Shown here: in pieces, positions 25,429 to 33,365 of the stretch
Position numbering within the stretch: position 1 is the stretch's first letter
Layout of the letters: the number at the start of each line of letters is the position of its first letter
Assembly: GCA_041674465.1 (NCBI GenBank)
Contig: JBAYVV010000001.1
Location: 13,896 to 77,895 of the forward strand
Reading direction: 5' to 3'
DNA: 64,000 bases
Source: JACRAR01 sp041674465
GTDB lineage: Bacteria > Pseudomonadota > Gammaproteobacteria > Burkholderiales > Rhodocyclaceae
Translations under genes and position numbers: made by a program
The notes under the pieces: generated by a model
What the model was told of the DNA's origin: nothing
Database searches by the model: none
What the model saw: only the letters and a program-made list of their open reading frames with translations

Positions 25429-27780
25429 TTATCGCATTGCCGGGATACCAGCGAGATACCCGACTTCAGCCTTGTCGGGGTTGATACCGCCGATGATGCT
25501 GTCGAAAGTCGCCTTGGCAGTGCCGTTCAAATCGCCGGCATGCTGGTAATTCGCCATGATGTAGGCAAAGCCATTCATGTTGTCCACCACCTGCAGGCCG
25601 GTCGACTCGGCGCCCATGGGCAGAGAGAGGATGCGCACCAGCTTCTTGGTGTCGAGGTGATAGGCCCAGAGATAGTTATTCACATGATTGCTGCTATCCT
25701 CGCCGATTAACAAAACGCGCATACGTTCTGAGAACCACAGGTTGTCGGGACTGGCGATTTTTTCCAGGTTGGACGAGTTGCCTTCGGCATCCTTCGTGAT
25801 GTCCTCACCTACCACCAGCGCTTCCATGACTACCGGCACGAATTCGCTGTCGATGGCATTGCCGCTGCTGTCGATCTGATTGGGTTTCAATGTCAATTCA
25901 TAGACCGCACCAGACGAGTTCTTTTTCAGGCGAATGTCGTTGGCAGGATCGGTGGATTTATCCTCCATGCCGTTGCTCATCCGGCTCATCGCCGCATAAG
26001 CTTTGCCATCCTTGGCGTTGTAGGCGACGCCTTCGAATTTCTCGAATTCCGTGGTAGCGCCAAGATAGGCGGCGTAACGGCGGGTTTCCAGGAAGGCAGC
26101 CAGGGTCGCGATATCCACGCCGGTGGTTCCGAAAGTTCCTGTCTTCAGCTTGAGGTCTTCCACCATCCCCACCTGATGGCCAGCCTTGATGCGCTTGTAA
26201 CCTGCCGGTGTGGTGCCGGAGGTATCGACATCGAACAGGTCACTGAATTTGACACCGGCATCCACGGCCTTCTTAATGTCGTCATGCTTGGCTTTGCCCA
26301 GCTTGATCCAAGTCAGCGTGGCCTTGCCGCCGTCGGTGCCGGCGGAAGATACCTGGTTCCACTTAGCTGCGTAAAGCGCACCGGCGGATAGGTCGGCAGT
26401 CTTGTCGGCCACGAACATGGTCATCAGAGTATAGGTACCATCGTCGCCCTGGATGGCAGTGCGGGAATCGCCAAAGAACTGCACTTTCTCCCGGGAGATC
26501 CGGCCAGTAGTGTGCCATTTCGTTACCGTGCTGGCGCCGCTGCTTGCAACCGTGACTTCCGGCGTCAGGCCGTATTGGTAGGGCGAGGCGGCTGGAATGC
26601 CATACAAGGTGCGGAAAGCAGCCATGCGTGTGGTGTATTCCATGCCTGTGCAACTGGCAAGAGTCCCTTCAGCCTCGCAGCGCGCATCCGGTTCGTATTC
26701 CTCGGATCCAAGGTGGGTATTCCATGGCGAGCGGGCTCCTGCGCAGGGTATCCACAGGCCATTCGTGCTGGAAAAGTCCACCGGTTTGACGGACGTAACC
26801 GAAAACTTGCCATCCGTGGCACTCTGGCTCAGTTTGGCGACAGTCATCGTCATGGGCAGCTTGCCGTACCAGTCGGTGCCCGCGCTGTCTTTGTTCTCGT
26901 ACTCGAAGTGCGTCACCAGATAGGGCGTACCGCCGATATCCATCAGCGAATTGGCATCGGGGGTCTGCGGCACATAGGGCTTGCCATTGACATCCTTGAG
27001 GATGACGCCGTTCTTGTCGCGGATCGCTGCGGCTGCCGAACCGTCGGCGGTCTTGCCGGTATCGGTATTGTTGAACAGGTTCACATAGGAAAGAGGGAAC
27101 TCCTTGGTGGTGTTGTCGCTGTAGGTGACCTTGACCTTCGAGGTGGTGTAGGTGATGGCCCGCTGTGCCACGGTGAGTCCTGCCACATCGGTCGGCGTGA
27201 ACTCGACGGATTTCACCTCGGCGGGAGCTGACAGCAGATGCTGGTTGACGTTGACCAGCGACGTAGGCGTCATACCGGCACCTGCCAATACCGTCCTGGC
27301 CTTGTCCAGGGAATCGACCGTTGCGGCCGTCGCCGATGCGAACTTGCTCGCATTGAAGCTGACGTCGATGCTGGTGTCGGCAGGTGTTGCCGAAGCAACC
27401 GTCTGGATCACCTGGGCCACGGCCAGGGCCTTGACATCGGTTTCATCCGTCACGCCTGCCAGATCCTTGGGGCGAACCACTTTGTTGCCGGACTGGCTGC
27501 TCAGGGTGGGGCTGGCCATGTCCACCGAACCCAGCGTGATCGTGCCGATCTTGAAGGTGACCTTGTCGCCGGCGGCGTATTTGAAGTCACCCGTAGCGCC
27601 CGTGTTGCCGGTGATGCCGCTGCTGCTTGAATACGCAACACCTTTGACGGCCGAATCCGACAGAATGCCGGTCAATTGAACTGCCGCTGTCGGAGTCGAA
27701 CTGTCATCTCCACTGCTGTTCAGACAACCAGTCAGCACCAGGCTGCCGGCCACTGCCAGATAAATCGTTTTCATATGCAT
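25429..27780 (-). CDS. PhoX-like DUF839 lipoprotein (candidate alkaline phosphatase)
   Basis: A 783-residue exported protein. The lipobox LVLTGC follows a short signal peptide, so it should be a lipoprotein. A beta-rich N-terminal domain (about 35-190) contains GITGNTGATGDFKYAAGD, a pattern common in surface proteins. The C-terminal half has DUF839/PhoX features: RSPWNTHLGSEEYEPD, FEKFEGVAYN, SPDNLWFSE and a final GINPDKAEVG. PhoX enzymes are Ca/Fe phosphomonoesterases induced by phosphate starvation. ATG 27780 is chosen because GGAG lies seven bases upstream. A Pho-box-like repeat precedes it. Phosphatase activity is inferred. Confidence 0.75.
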   Translation of the reverse strand: MHMKTIYLAVAGSLVLTGCLNSSGDDSSTPTAAVQLTGILSDSAVKGVAYSSSSGITGNTGATGDFKYAAGDKVTFKIGTITLGSVDMASPTLSSQSGNKVVRPKDLAGVTDETDVKALAVAQVIQTVASATPADTSIDVSFNASKFASATAATVDSLDKARTVLAGAGMTPTSLVNVNQHLLSAPAEVKSVEFTPTDVAGLTVAQRAITYTTSKVKVTYSDNTTKEFPLSYVNLFNNTDTGKTADGSAAAAIRDKNGVILKDVNGKPYVPQTPDANSLMDIGGTPYLVTHFEYENKDSAGTDWYGKLPMTMTVAKLSQSATDGKFSVTSVKPVDFSSTNGLWIPCAGARSPWNTHLGSEEYEPDARCEAEGTLASCTGMEYTTRMAAFRTLYGIPAASPYQYGLTPEVTVASSGASTVTKWHTTGRISREKVQFFGDSRTAIQGDDGTYTLMTMFVADKTADLSAGALYAAKWNQVSSAGTDGGKATLTWIKLGKAKHDDIKKAVDAGVKFSDLFDVDTSGTTPAGYKRIKAGHQVGMVEDLKLKTGTFGTTGVDIATLAAFLETRRYAAYLGATTEFEKFEGVAYNAKDGKAYAAMSRMSNGMEDKSTDPANDIRLKKNSSGAVYELTLKPNQIDSSGNAIDSEFVPVVMEALVVGEDITKDAEGNSSNLEKIASPDNLWFSERMRVLLIGEDSSNHVNNYLWAYHLDTKKLVRILSLPMGAESTGLQVVDNMNGFAYIMANYQHAGDLNGTAKATFDSIIGGINPDKAEVGYLAGIPAMR

Positions 27781-27825
27781 TGCAAAACTCCATGTCAAGT
27801 TGGGATGATCGAACAAAGCTGCAAC

Positions 27826-27859
27826 ACGATAAAAAAGTGAGGTTTCAATACGATTACAG
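27826..27859 (-). promoter_or_regulatory. Candidate Pho box and -10 upstream of the phoX-like gene
   Basis: Minus strand CTGTAAT-CGTA-TTGAAAC (27859-27842) has the 7-4-7 geometry, and TATCGT (27831-27826) follows after exactly 10 bp, as at pstS. Half-site match is 6/7 and about 5/7, so this is a moderate prediction. Confidence 0.5.
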
Positions 27860-27930
27860 TTTTATTGTGAATTGACGCAGGAAAGAGTTTGGCAAGGGTT
27901 TGCCAAGCTTTACTGGCATCGCAAAAAAAT

Positions 27931-27951
27931 GCCGTGCACAAAAGGCACGGC
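27931..27951 (-). terminator. Intrinsic terminator of the cNMP-binding protein operon
   Basis: GCCGTGC/GCACGGC form a perfect 7-bp stem with a 7-base loop; on the minus strand ATTTTTTTGC follows immediately. It lies 93 bp beyond the stop of the cyclic-nucleotide-binding gene. Confidence 0.85.
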
Positions 27952-28043
27952 GAAGTAAGAGGAAACGGGAGGATTGCGATTGCGGGAGAAATTCTAGGGA
28001 TGCATTGTTTCAGTATTGTGACTGCGCGAAGAACGAGACGTTA

Positions 28044-28403
28044 TCAGTGTATTTTCCGGTTCGTCCTGCGCAGACGCCGGGCCATTATTCGCATGACATG
28101 GGTCGCAAAATTCGGGGTTTGCGACACAAGATAATCGAAGCGTTTCTGGTCGATTGCGACGAATTCGCAGTCGCAGCAGGCACGCACTGAAGCCGAACGC
28201 GGACCCGGTTCGATCACGGCCAATTCGCCAACGATGTCGCCACTTCCGGTAGTTTCAACGACCTCGTTATTGAGCAGAACTTCCGCTTGCCCGCTGGCAA
28301 GCACATACATCCGGTCGCCATCTTCACCTTCGTTGAACAGATACTCGCCCGCGTGGCATCTGACGATTTCCGGATTATGACTAAACAACTGATAGAAGAT
28401 CAT
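28044..28403 (-). CDS. Stand-alone cyclic-nucleotide-binding domain protein
   Basis: A 119-residue protein consisting almost only of a cNMP-binding beta-roll: CHAGEYLFNEGEDGDRMYVLASGQAEV, then GDIVGELAVIEPGPRSASVRA with the glycine-glutamate and arginine that contact the cyclic phosphate in CRP-type domains. No DNA-binding helix-turn-helix follows, so it is not a classical CRP regulator; it may bind a partner protein. AAGG lies eight bases before the ATG. It is 26 bp downstream of a small Cys-rich membrane protein and shares its promoter. Confidence 0.85.
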   Translation of the reverse strand: MIFYQLFSHNPEIVRCHAGEYLFNEGEDGDRMYVLASGQAEVLLNNEVVETTGSGDIVGELAVIEPGPRSASVRACCDCEFVAIDQKRFDYLVSQTPNFATHVMRIMARRLRRTNRKIH

Positions 28404-28429
28404 TTGCTAAACCTTAACGTCAAAGAATG

Positions 28430-28651
28430 TCAGTTGGGCAGCATTGGAACACCGGAATAGGCGCACAGAAAAATTACTGCCAGCATGCCGATCGTCAAGA
28501 ATACAGACCATCGAACATCTGCATTCTTTCTTATTTCCTCTGGCGGAAAAGTGCTGTGGGACAAATAGTAAGCACGGTAACAAGGCGACTGGCAGTACTC
28601 GCGCAAGCTGCAGTCGGTAAGGCACCGTTTTCTGCGTCTGGTATTTCGCAT
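28430..28651 (-). CDS. Small Cys-rich membrane protein of unknown function
   Basis: A 73-residue protein. The N-terminal basic segment contains four cysteines spaced C-x3-C-x5-C-x3-C (RKRCLTDCSLREYCQSPC), then a polar linker and one hydrophobic helix near the C-terminus (SVFLTIGMLAVIFLCAYSG). The cysteine cluster could bind metal or form disulfides. GGTG lies seven bases before ATG 28651. The gene is directly behind a Pho-box-like promoter and ahead of the cNMP-binding gene. I do not recognise the family. Confidence 0.55.
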   Translation of the reverse strand: MRNTRRRKRCLTDCSLREYCQSPCYRAYYLSHSTFPPEEIRKNADVRWSVFLTIGMLAVIFLCAYSGVPMLPN

Positions 28652-28674
28652 GATTTCACCAATGAGACGCTCAC

Positions 28675-28719
28675 AACATAGCCCTGATATGTTTCAGTCA
28701 CATGACAGTTTGATGAACG
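28675..28719 (-). promoter_or_regulatory. Candidate Pho box and -10 upstream of the Cys-rich/cNMP operon
   Basis: Minus strand CTGTCAT-GTGA-CTGAAAC (28708-28691), with a further half-site CGTTCAT one period (11 bp) upstream (28719-28713). TATGTT (28680-28675) follows after exactly 10 bp. The first half-site is a perfect match to the PhoB consensus. Confidence 0.6.
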
Positions 28720-29180
28720 TGATGGTGAGTCGCTTTCCCGTAACTGATGCAAGCTTCGGGGGTGCTCTCAAATGAGCGGCGTGATGCGCTCAATGAATGG
28801 AACAGGCCCTGTCCATTGAAATCGGCGAAACCGCGAAACGCTTAAACCGATCAGTCCAGTTGATATCGATTCGCCGGAAGGATCCGCACACCCATCTCTG
28901 CGGCTGCTTCGGGCGAGTTCCAGTGCCGCCTGATAAATTCACAGGCATCGGAAAACTTCCCAAGAAAGCAGCGGAATTCCCTGAAGGTGACGACGAAGTC
29001 CATGGCAATCTCCGGCTATATGCTCGACACCGCTATTACGGCATGGGGCGGAAAATCCTGAATATTCACTGGCGCGTTCTTCTCTGGCCAGGTGTCGGCG
29101 CCATGGCAGAATGCCCGGACACTCCCGCAAAAATAGTGCTACCCTGAACAGAAACGAATCCACTTTGAATTGACCCGCTC
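28720..29180. other. Intergenic region without a confident gene
   Basis: Several ORFs of 70-116 codons exist on both strands, but none has a convincing ribosome-binding site, family pattern or codon bias like the neighbours. A short frame ending MAISGYMLDTAITAWGGKS (near 29000-29060) may be a relic. It includes the promoter region of marC. Confidence 0.4.
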
Positions 29181-29816
29181 ATGCTTGTCACCGCAACACT
29201 TACACTCAAGAAAGTCGTCACACTCTTTGCCTTGGTAGAGCCGGTGGCGATGATCCCGATCTTCGTCGCCATGGTCGAAGGACTGGACCATGCCGGCAAG
29301 GTGCGCTTTGCGCGAACCATATCGATCAGTGTCACCATCGCCCTGTTGGCGGCCACATTTCTCGGAATGCCTTTCCTCGCCCTGCTCGGCGTCACACTCG
29401 GCGCAATGCAGGTAGGCGGCGGGATCATCGTCCTCCTGCTGGCCATAGCGATGGTGCTGGGCAAGGAAACCAGCTTCAAAGGCATGCCCGGAACAACAGA
29501 CGCCCAAGGCGTCCGCGATACGGCGATTGTTCCGCTGGCCGTACCCCTGCTGGCGGGTCCGGCTGCCTTCAGCTATGTCATGGCGAACAGCGCGTGGCAG
29601 AGCTACACCGATCTGGTCCATGTCGTCCTTCCCATCCTGATCGTCGGCTTTTCCTGCTGGCTGACTTTTCGCATTGCTTGCAGCGCCGAGCGTCAAATCC
29701 GCAAGTCCACGCTCGATCTTGTCGAGCGTGTCGGAGGTTTCATTCTTGCTGCAATTGCCGTGGAAATGATGGCGACAGGATTGCGCGGCCTGTTCCCTGC
29801 GCTCAGCGTTCCTTAG
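29181..29816 (+). CDS. MarC family integral membrane protein
   Basis: A 211-residue protein with six hydrophobic segments and the MarC/UPF0056 pattern: FALVEPVAMIPIFVAM near the N-terminus, a middle glycine-rich helix (LGAMQVGGGIIVLLLAIAM), and AIVPLAVPLLAGPAAFSYVM. MarC proteins are inner-membrane proteins of unknown transport activity; despite the name a role in antibiotic resistance is not supported. It is flanked by non-coding DNA and ends in a clear hairpin, so it is probably monocistronic. Confidence 0.92.
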   Translation: MLVTATLTLKKVVTLFALVEPVAMIPIFVAMVEGLDHAGKVRFARTISISVTIALLAATFLGMPFLALLGVTLGAMQVGGGIIVLLLAIAMVLGKETSFKGMPGTTDAQGVRDTAIVPLAVPLLAGPAAFSYVMANSAWQSYTDLVHVVLPILIVGFSCWLTFRIACSAERQIRKSTLDLVERVGGFILAAIAVEMMATGLRGLFPALSVP

Positions 29817-29830
29817 TCAACTGATCCGGT

Positions 29831-29858
29831 AATTGCCGTGACATATTTCACGGCAATT
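29831..29858 (+). terminator. Hairpin after marC
   Basis: AATTGCCGTGA and its exact complement form an 11-bp stem with a 6-base loop starting 15 bp after the stop codon. The tail is TGATCC with only a short T-run inside the stem, so efficiency is uncertain. Confidence 0.6.
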
Positions 29859-30046
29859 TGATCCCTGGAATACAGACGTAAACCGGCAGTATTTTCCGTT
29901 TCAGAGAAGCCGGCTCTACCCGGTCAGGATGCGGGAAACCCGCCATCCCCTTTCAATCCCTTTGTTTACGGGGCTTTCCAGCCTGCTGACTGAAGTGGGC
30001 ACGCTTGATGCTGTTGGTCAGACATGAACGTTTGCGGAGGTACATC

Positions 30047-30307
30047 ATGTCTTTCAAATTTATTGTCACGCTCGACGGCATCGAAAAAATGCGCGGGGGT
30101 TTGACCCAGGCGACTTTGTTTCTGATCAGTCAGTATGGCAGCGTCGATGCAGGTATCAGCGCAGGCGTCAAAATTCGCCCTGAATGGCTCTCGACGCCAC
30201 TAATTGCAAAAACTCCAACTGCCTCCAGTTTGGCTACCAATTTGGCTGCTAAACGGTCGCCCAGGTTATCCAACAACAGTATTCGAGGTTTCCCCAGCAG
30301 GGTTTGA
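30047..30307 (+). CDS. Hypothetical 86-residue ORF with strong ribosome-binding site
   Basis: ATG 30047 is preceded by GCGGAGG at ideal spacing. The first about 45 codons (MSFKFIVTLDGIEKMRGGL and onward) have codon use like the neighbours; after that the composition becomes AT-richer and Ser/Thr/Asn-rich, as if the original C-terminus was replaced or frameshifted. It could be a decayed gene. No family recognised. Confidence 0.35.
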   Translation: MSFKFIVTLDGIEKMRGGLTQATLFLISQYGSVDAGISAGVKIRPEWLSTPLIAKTPTASSLATNLAAKRSPRLSNNSIRGFPSRV

Positions 30308-30432
30308 TCGCAACGTTTGATCGTAAAGTTAGGCGTCAAGAATTCATGACCGGCAAGACACACCATCAAGCAGGCGCGACGAATTAGCGCGGCTTATGTC
30401 ATACTTGACGACTTTCCGGAGTTATCACGAAT

Positions 30433-30648
30433 ATGTCTCAAACCGCATACTGCTATCACTGCGGCGTTCATCACCCCATCGAAGAGATGCGCCAGATCTA
30501 CACCAAGGGCGGCAAACGCCGCCGTTGCATCAAGAGCATCGAGGCGACCAAGGCCGAAACCGCACAACGCGATGCATTCGGCCAGCGCATGACGGAAATG
30601 AACAAGGCAGCAGCGCAGGCCAAGCAAAGAATCCTGAATCCTCAGTGA
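30433..30648 (+). CDS. Small conserved-looking CxxC protein
   Basis: A 71-residue soluble protein. It begins MSQTAYCYHCGVHHP with a C-x2-C pair and nearby histidines, followed by KGGKRRRC, which looks like a small zinc-ribbon or rubredoxin-like knuckle, then an Ala/Lys/Glu-rich helical tail. GGAG lies 11 bases upstream of the ATG. It ends 21 bp before the convergent hemB stop. Function unknown. Confidence 0.65.
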   Translation: MSQTAYCYHCGVHHPIEEMRQIYTKGGKRRRCIKSIEATKAETAQRDAFGQRMTEMNKAAAQAKQRILNPQ

Positions 30649-30669
30649 GCAGCCCCTTCAGCCAACCGT

Positions 30670-31683
30670 TCAGCCGGCTTTGAGTGCAACAGCGGCTTCG
30701 ATGGCGAAATAGGTCAGGATGCCGTCGGCTCCGGCTCGCTTGAAGGACAGCAATGCTTCGAGCATGGTCGATTCGCCATCCAGCCAGCCGTTCTGGGCGG
30801 CAGCCTTGAGCATCGCGTACTCGCCGCTGACCTGATAGGCATAGGTCGGGACGCCAAACTCGTCCTTCACACGACGGACGATATCCAGGTAGGGCATGCC
30901 CGGCTTGACCATCACCATGTCGGCGCCTTCTTCAATGTCGAGCGCAACTTCGCGCAGCGCCTCGTCGGTATTGGCCGGGTCCATCTGGTAGGTGTATTTG
31001 TTGCCCTTGCCGAGATTGCCGGCAGAACCCACGGCGTCACGGAATGGCCCGTAGAAGGAAGACGCGTACTTGGCAGAATAGGCCAGGATGCGCGTGTAGA
31101 TCTGCCGGTGCGCATCGAGTTCGGCTCGGATCCTGGCGATGCGACCATCCATCATGTCCGACGGAGCGACGACATCCGCACCGGCAAGCGATTGACACAA
31201 GGCCTGCTGCGCCAGCGCTTCCAGCGTTTCGTCGTTGAGCACATAGGCGCGCGGATCGTCCGGATCGATCAATCCATCCTGGCCATGGCTGGTATAGGGA
31301 TCCAGCGCCACATCGCAAATCACCCCGAGTTCGGGCAACTGCTTTTTCAGCTCGGCAACCACCCGCGGCACCAGGCCTTGGGGGTTCCAGGCTTCTTCCG
31401 CGCCGGGTGTCTTGAGCTTGGTATCGATTACCGGAAACAAGGCCAGCGCCGGAATGCCGAGAGTCAGTGCACGCTCTGCCACGGGCAGCAGACGATCGAG
31501 ACTCATGCGCTCCACGCCCGGCATCGAGGCAACGGGCTCGATGCGCTGGCTGCCGTCGAGAACGAATACCGGGTAGATCAGATCGTTCGCAGTGAGGTTA
31601 TGCTCCCGCATCAGGCGGCGCGAGAAATCATCGCGGCGCATCCGCCGCATCCGGGTACCGGGAAATACACTTTTTCTAATCAT
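30670..31683 (-). CDS. hemB: Delta-aminolevulinic acid dehydratase (porphobilinogen synthase)
   Basis: Cytosolic enzyme of 337 aa that condenses two 5-aminolevulinate molecules into porphobilinogen for haem and sirohaem. Schiff-base lysine region VMVKPGMPYLDIVR and the second-site APSDMMDGRI are present. The metal loop reads ALDPYTSHGQDG with aspartate rather than the cysteine triad, so it should be the Mg-dependent, Zn-independent type. Start ATG 31683 gives MIRKSVFPGTRMRRMRRDDF, typical of the family. No clear Shine-Dalgarno is visible. Confidence 0.97.
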   Translation of the reverse strand: MIRKSVFPGTRMRRMRRDDFSRRLMREHNLTANDLIYPVFVLDGSQRIEPVASMPGVERMSLDRLLPVAERALTLGIPALALFPVIDTKLKTPGAEEAWNPQGLVPRVVAELKKQLPELGVICDVALDPYTSHGQDGLIDPDDPRAYVLNDETLEALAQQALCQSLAGADVVAPSDMMDGRIARIRAELDAHRQIYTRILAYSAKYASSFYGPFRDAVGSAGNLGKGNKYTYQMDPANTDEALREVALDIEEGADMVMVKPGMPYLDIVRRVKDEFGVPTYAYQVSGEYAMLKAAAQNGWLDGESTMLEALLSFKRAGADGILTYFAIEAAVALKAG

Positions 31684-31714
31684 GGCATTGTGATTGACTC
31701 AAAAATTTATAAAA

Positions 31715-31872
31715 CAACTGGAACTTTTACACATAACAATCATCTCAGCAAACAGATGGTGCTTTACCGTCTCCCGCTTCCCCTCCCTTAGCGGGTGCCT
31801 TATCAATCCCCTGCGGATCGAGGCAATCGGCCCCCGGCTTTCCCCTTTAGCCGGGGGCTTTTCTTTTCTTGG
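31715..31872 (+). ncRNA. Candidate small RNA with two C-rich hairpin loops and intrinsic terminator
   Basis: On the plus strand, with no plus-strand gene upstream, a possible promoter (TTGTGA-N15-TATAAA, 31688-31714) is followed by two hairpins: 31773-31795 with loop TCCCCTCCCTT and 31830-31858 with loop TTCCCCTTT, the second followed by TTTTCTTTTCTT. Loops complementary to Shine-Dalgarno sequence are known in proteobacterial regulatory RNAs. The terminator overlaps the end of engB on the other strand. Existence needs expression data. Confidence 0.35.
31830..31858 (+). terminator. Intrinsic terminator, plus-strand orientation, overlapping engB 3' end
   Basis: GCCCCCGGCT and AGCCGGGGGC form a 10-bp stem with a 9-base loop, followed on the plus strand by TTTTCTTTTCTT. 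The T-run exists only in the plus direction, although both flanking genes are on the minus strand. Confidence 0.75.
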
Positions 31873-32506
31873 CGGCAACTTGGGGTTCTGCACTCTGGGG
31901 TTCCACTCCCAGCCAGGCACCAATCGCTGTTTCCGCTTCTTCCACACCGAGCTTTTTCAGGCTCGAAAACAACTGTACCGTGATCTGTGCGCCGTACATT
32001 GCAAGACTCTCGCTGACCATCCGTAAGGTTCGCGTGGCCTCCTGGCGCGAGAGCTTGTCCGATTTGGTGAGCAGGATATGTATGGGATTGCCGGTCGGCA
32101 AAAACCATTCGATCATCTGGACGTCGAGATCCGTCAGCGGATGTCGGGCATCCATGATCAGCACCAGACCAATGAGGTTTTCGCGCTTTTTCAGATAGTG
32201 CTCGAGCAAGCCCTGCCACTGCTTGCGGACCTCCTGGGGTACGGCAGCATAGCCATAGCCGGGCAGATCGACCATGCAGGCCCCGCCGGGCAAGCGAAAG
32301 AAGTTGATCAACTGGGTGCGACCCGGCGTCTTGCTGACGAAGGCCAGGCGGGTGTGTCCCGCCAGGGTGTTGAGAGCGCTCGATTTGCCGGCATTGGAAC
32401 GTCCGGCGAAGGCAATCTCCGGCCCTGCTGCAGACGACGGCGGCAAATTGATCGGCTTGGCGACCGAAGTCTCGAATACGGCGTGGCGGAATAATGAAGG
32501 TGGCAT
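31847..32506 (-). CDS. engB: Ribosome-biogenesis GTPase EngB (YihA/YsxC)
   Basis: A 219-residue TRAFAC GTPase. G1 is GRSNAGKSS, G3 is DLPGYG, G4 is TKSD and G5-like sequence follows. EngB is needed for large-subunit maturation and, in many bacteria, for division. The last codons (KRKAPG) lie inside the terminator hairpin at 31830-31858. It is divergent from the cytochrome c4 gene, 86 bp away. Confidence 0.96.
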   Translation of the reverse strand: MPPSLFRHAVFETSVAKPINLPPSSAAGPEIAFAGRSNAGKSSALNTLAGHTRLAFVSKTPGRTQLINFFRLPGGACMVDLPGYGYAAVPQEVRKQWQGLLEHYLKKRENLIGLVLIMDARHPLTDLDVQMIEWFLPTGNPIHILLTKSDKLSRQEATRTLRMVSESLAMYGAQITVQLFSSLKKLGVEEAETAIGAWLGVEPQSAEPQVAAKKRKAPG

Positions 32507-32592
32507 GAACTGCTGAGCTATGCGGCAAGCTTGGAGGTGAGTTGGTATACAATATCAGGTTTGTGCGATATCAAGCTTTGAGGAGTATCACA

Positions 32593-33231
32593 ATGAAACG
32601 CTTTATGACCTTGCTCGCCTGCGCCGCTGCCGCAACGAGCGTCCTTGCCGCCGACCATGCGCCCACACTGGCGGGCGATCCGGCCAAGGGTCAGCAGATC
32701 GTTTCGACGGTATGCAGCGCTTGTCACAACGCCGACGGCAACAGCACGCTCCCGACCAATCCGAAACTGGCGGGCCAGCAAGCCGACTATCTGGTCAAGC
32801 AAATGAAAAATTTCAAGGCCGAGGGTGATAAAGCAGCGGAACGCATCAACCCGGTCATGAACGCCATGATCGCCGCATACAGCGAAGATCAGATGCGCGA
32901 TGTCGCAGCATTCCTGTCCGTGCAAAAACGCAATGGTGAAATTGCGAAAAACCCTGAAACCATCGAGTTCGGGCGGCAGCTCTTCCGTGCCGGCGATCAA
33001 AGCAAAGGCTTGCCGGCTTGCGCCGGTTGCCACGGACCCACCGGTGCCGGTGTGCCCGCACAGTATCCGCGCATCTCCGGGCAGTTCGCCGAGTATACCG
33101 AGTCGCAGCTCAAGGGATTCCGCGCCGGCGAGCGCACCAACGACCCGAACAGGATGATGCGCATGGTCACCATCAAGATGACCGATGCGGAAATCAAGGC
33201 CGTTGCCGACTACGTCGCCGGTTTGCGCTGA
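32593..33231 (+). CDS. Diheme cytochrome c4
   Basis: Exported diheme cytochrome of about 212 aa. The signal peptide begins MKRFMTLLACAAAATSVLAA, with AGGAG before the ATG at 32593; the upstream in-frame start at 32542 is unlikely. Two CXXCH haem sites are CSACH and CAGCH in two homologous c-type domains, typical of cytochrome c4. Function: periplasmic electron carrier to terminal oxidases or nitrogen-oxide reductases. It is followed 134 bp later by msrP. Confidence 0.93.
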   Translation: MKRFMTLLACAAAATSVLAADHAPTLAGDPAKGQQIVSTVCSACHNADGNSTLPTNPKLAGQQADYLVKQMKNFKAEGDKAAERINPVMNAMIAAYSEDQMRDVAAFLSVQKRNGEIAKNPETIEFGRQLFRAGDQSKGLPACAGCHGPTGAGVPAQYPRISGQFAEYTESQLKGFRAGERTNDPNRMMRMVTIKMTDAEIKAVADYVAGLR

Positions 33232-33365
33232 TTCACCAAGCTCCCGCGCAACACTGCTCAAGCTGCCGGGCGGCAGCTGAATGCGGAATGCCGTATTTTT
33301 GGTGTTCCCGGCAACTCTTTGGCATCATTGGCGTCAAACGATAGTTCAAACTTCAAGGAACTGCC

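Noticed and set aside
28797..29147. 116-codon plus-strand ORF before marC
   Set aside because: No ribosome-binding site, no domain pattern, and codon use unlike neighbours.
30130..30369. 79-codon minus-strand ORF with protein-like stretch near KLVAKLEAVGV
   Set aside because: No ribosome-binding site, low GC at third positions, overlaps a better-supported frame on the other strand.
31803..32552. Long minus-strand ORF over engB in another frame
   Set aside because: Shadow of engB, which has all GTPase motifs; the alternative frame has no recognisable pattern.
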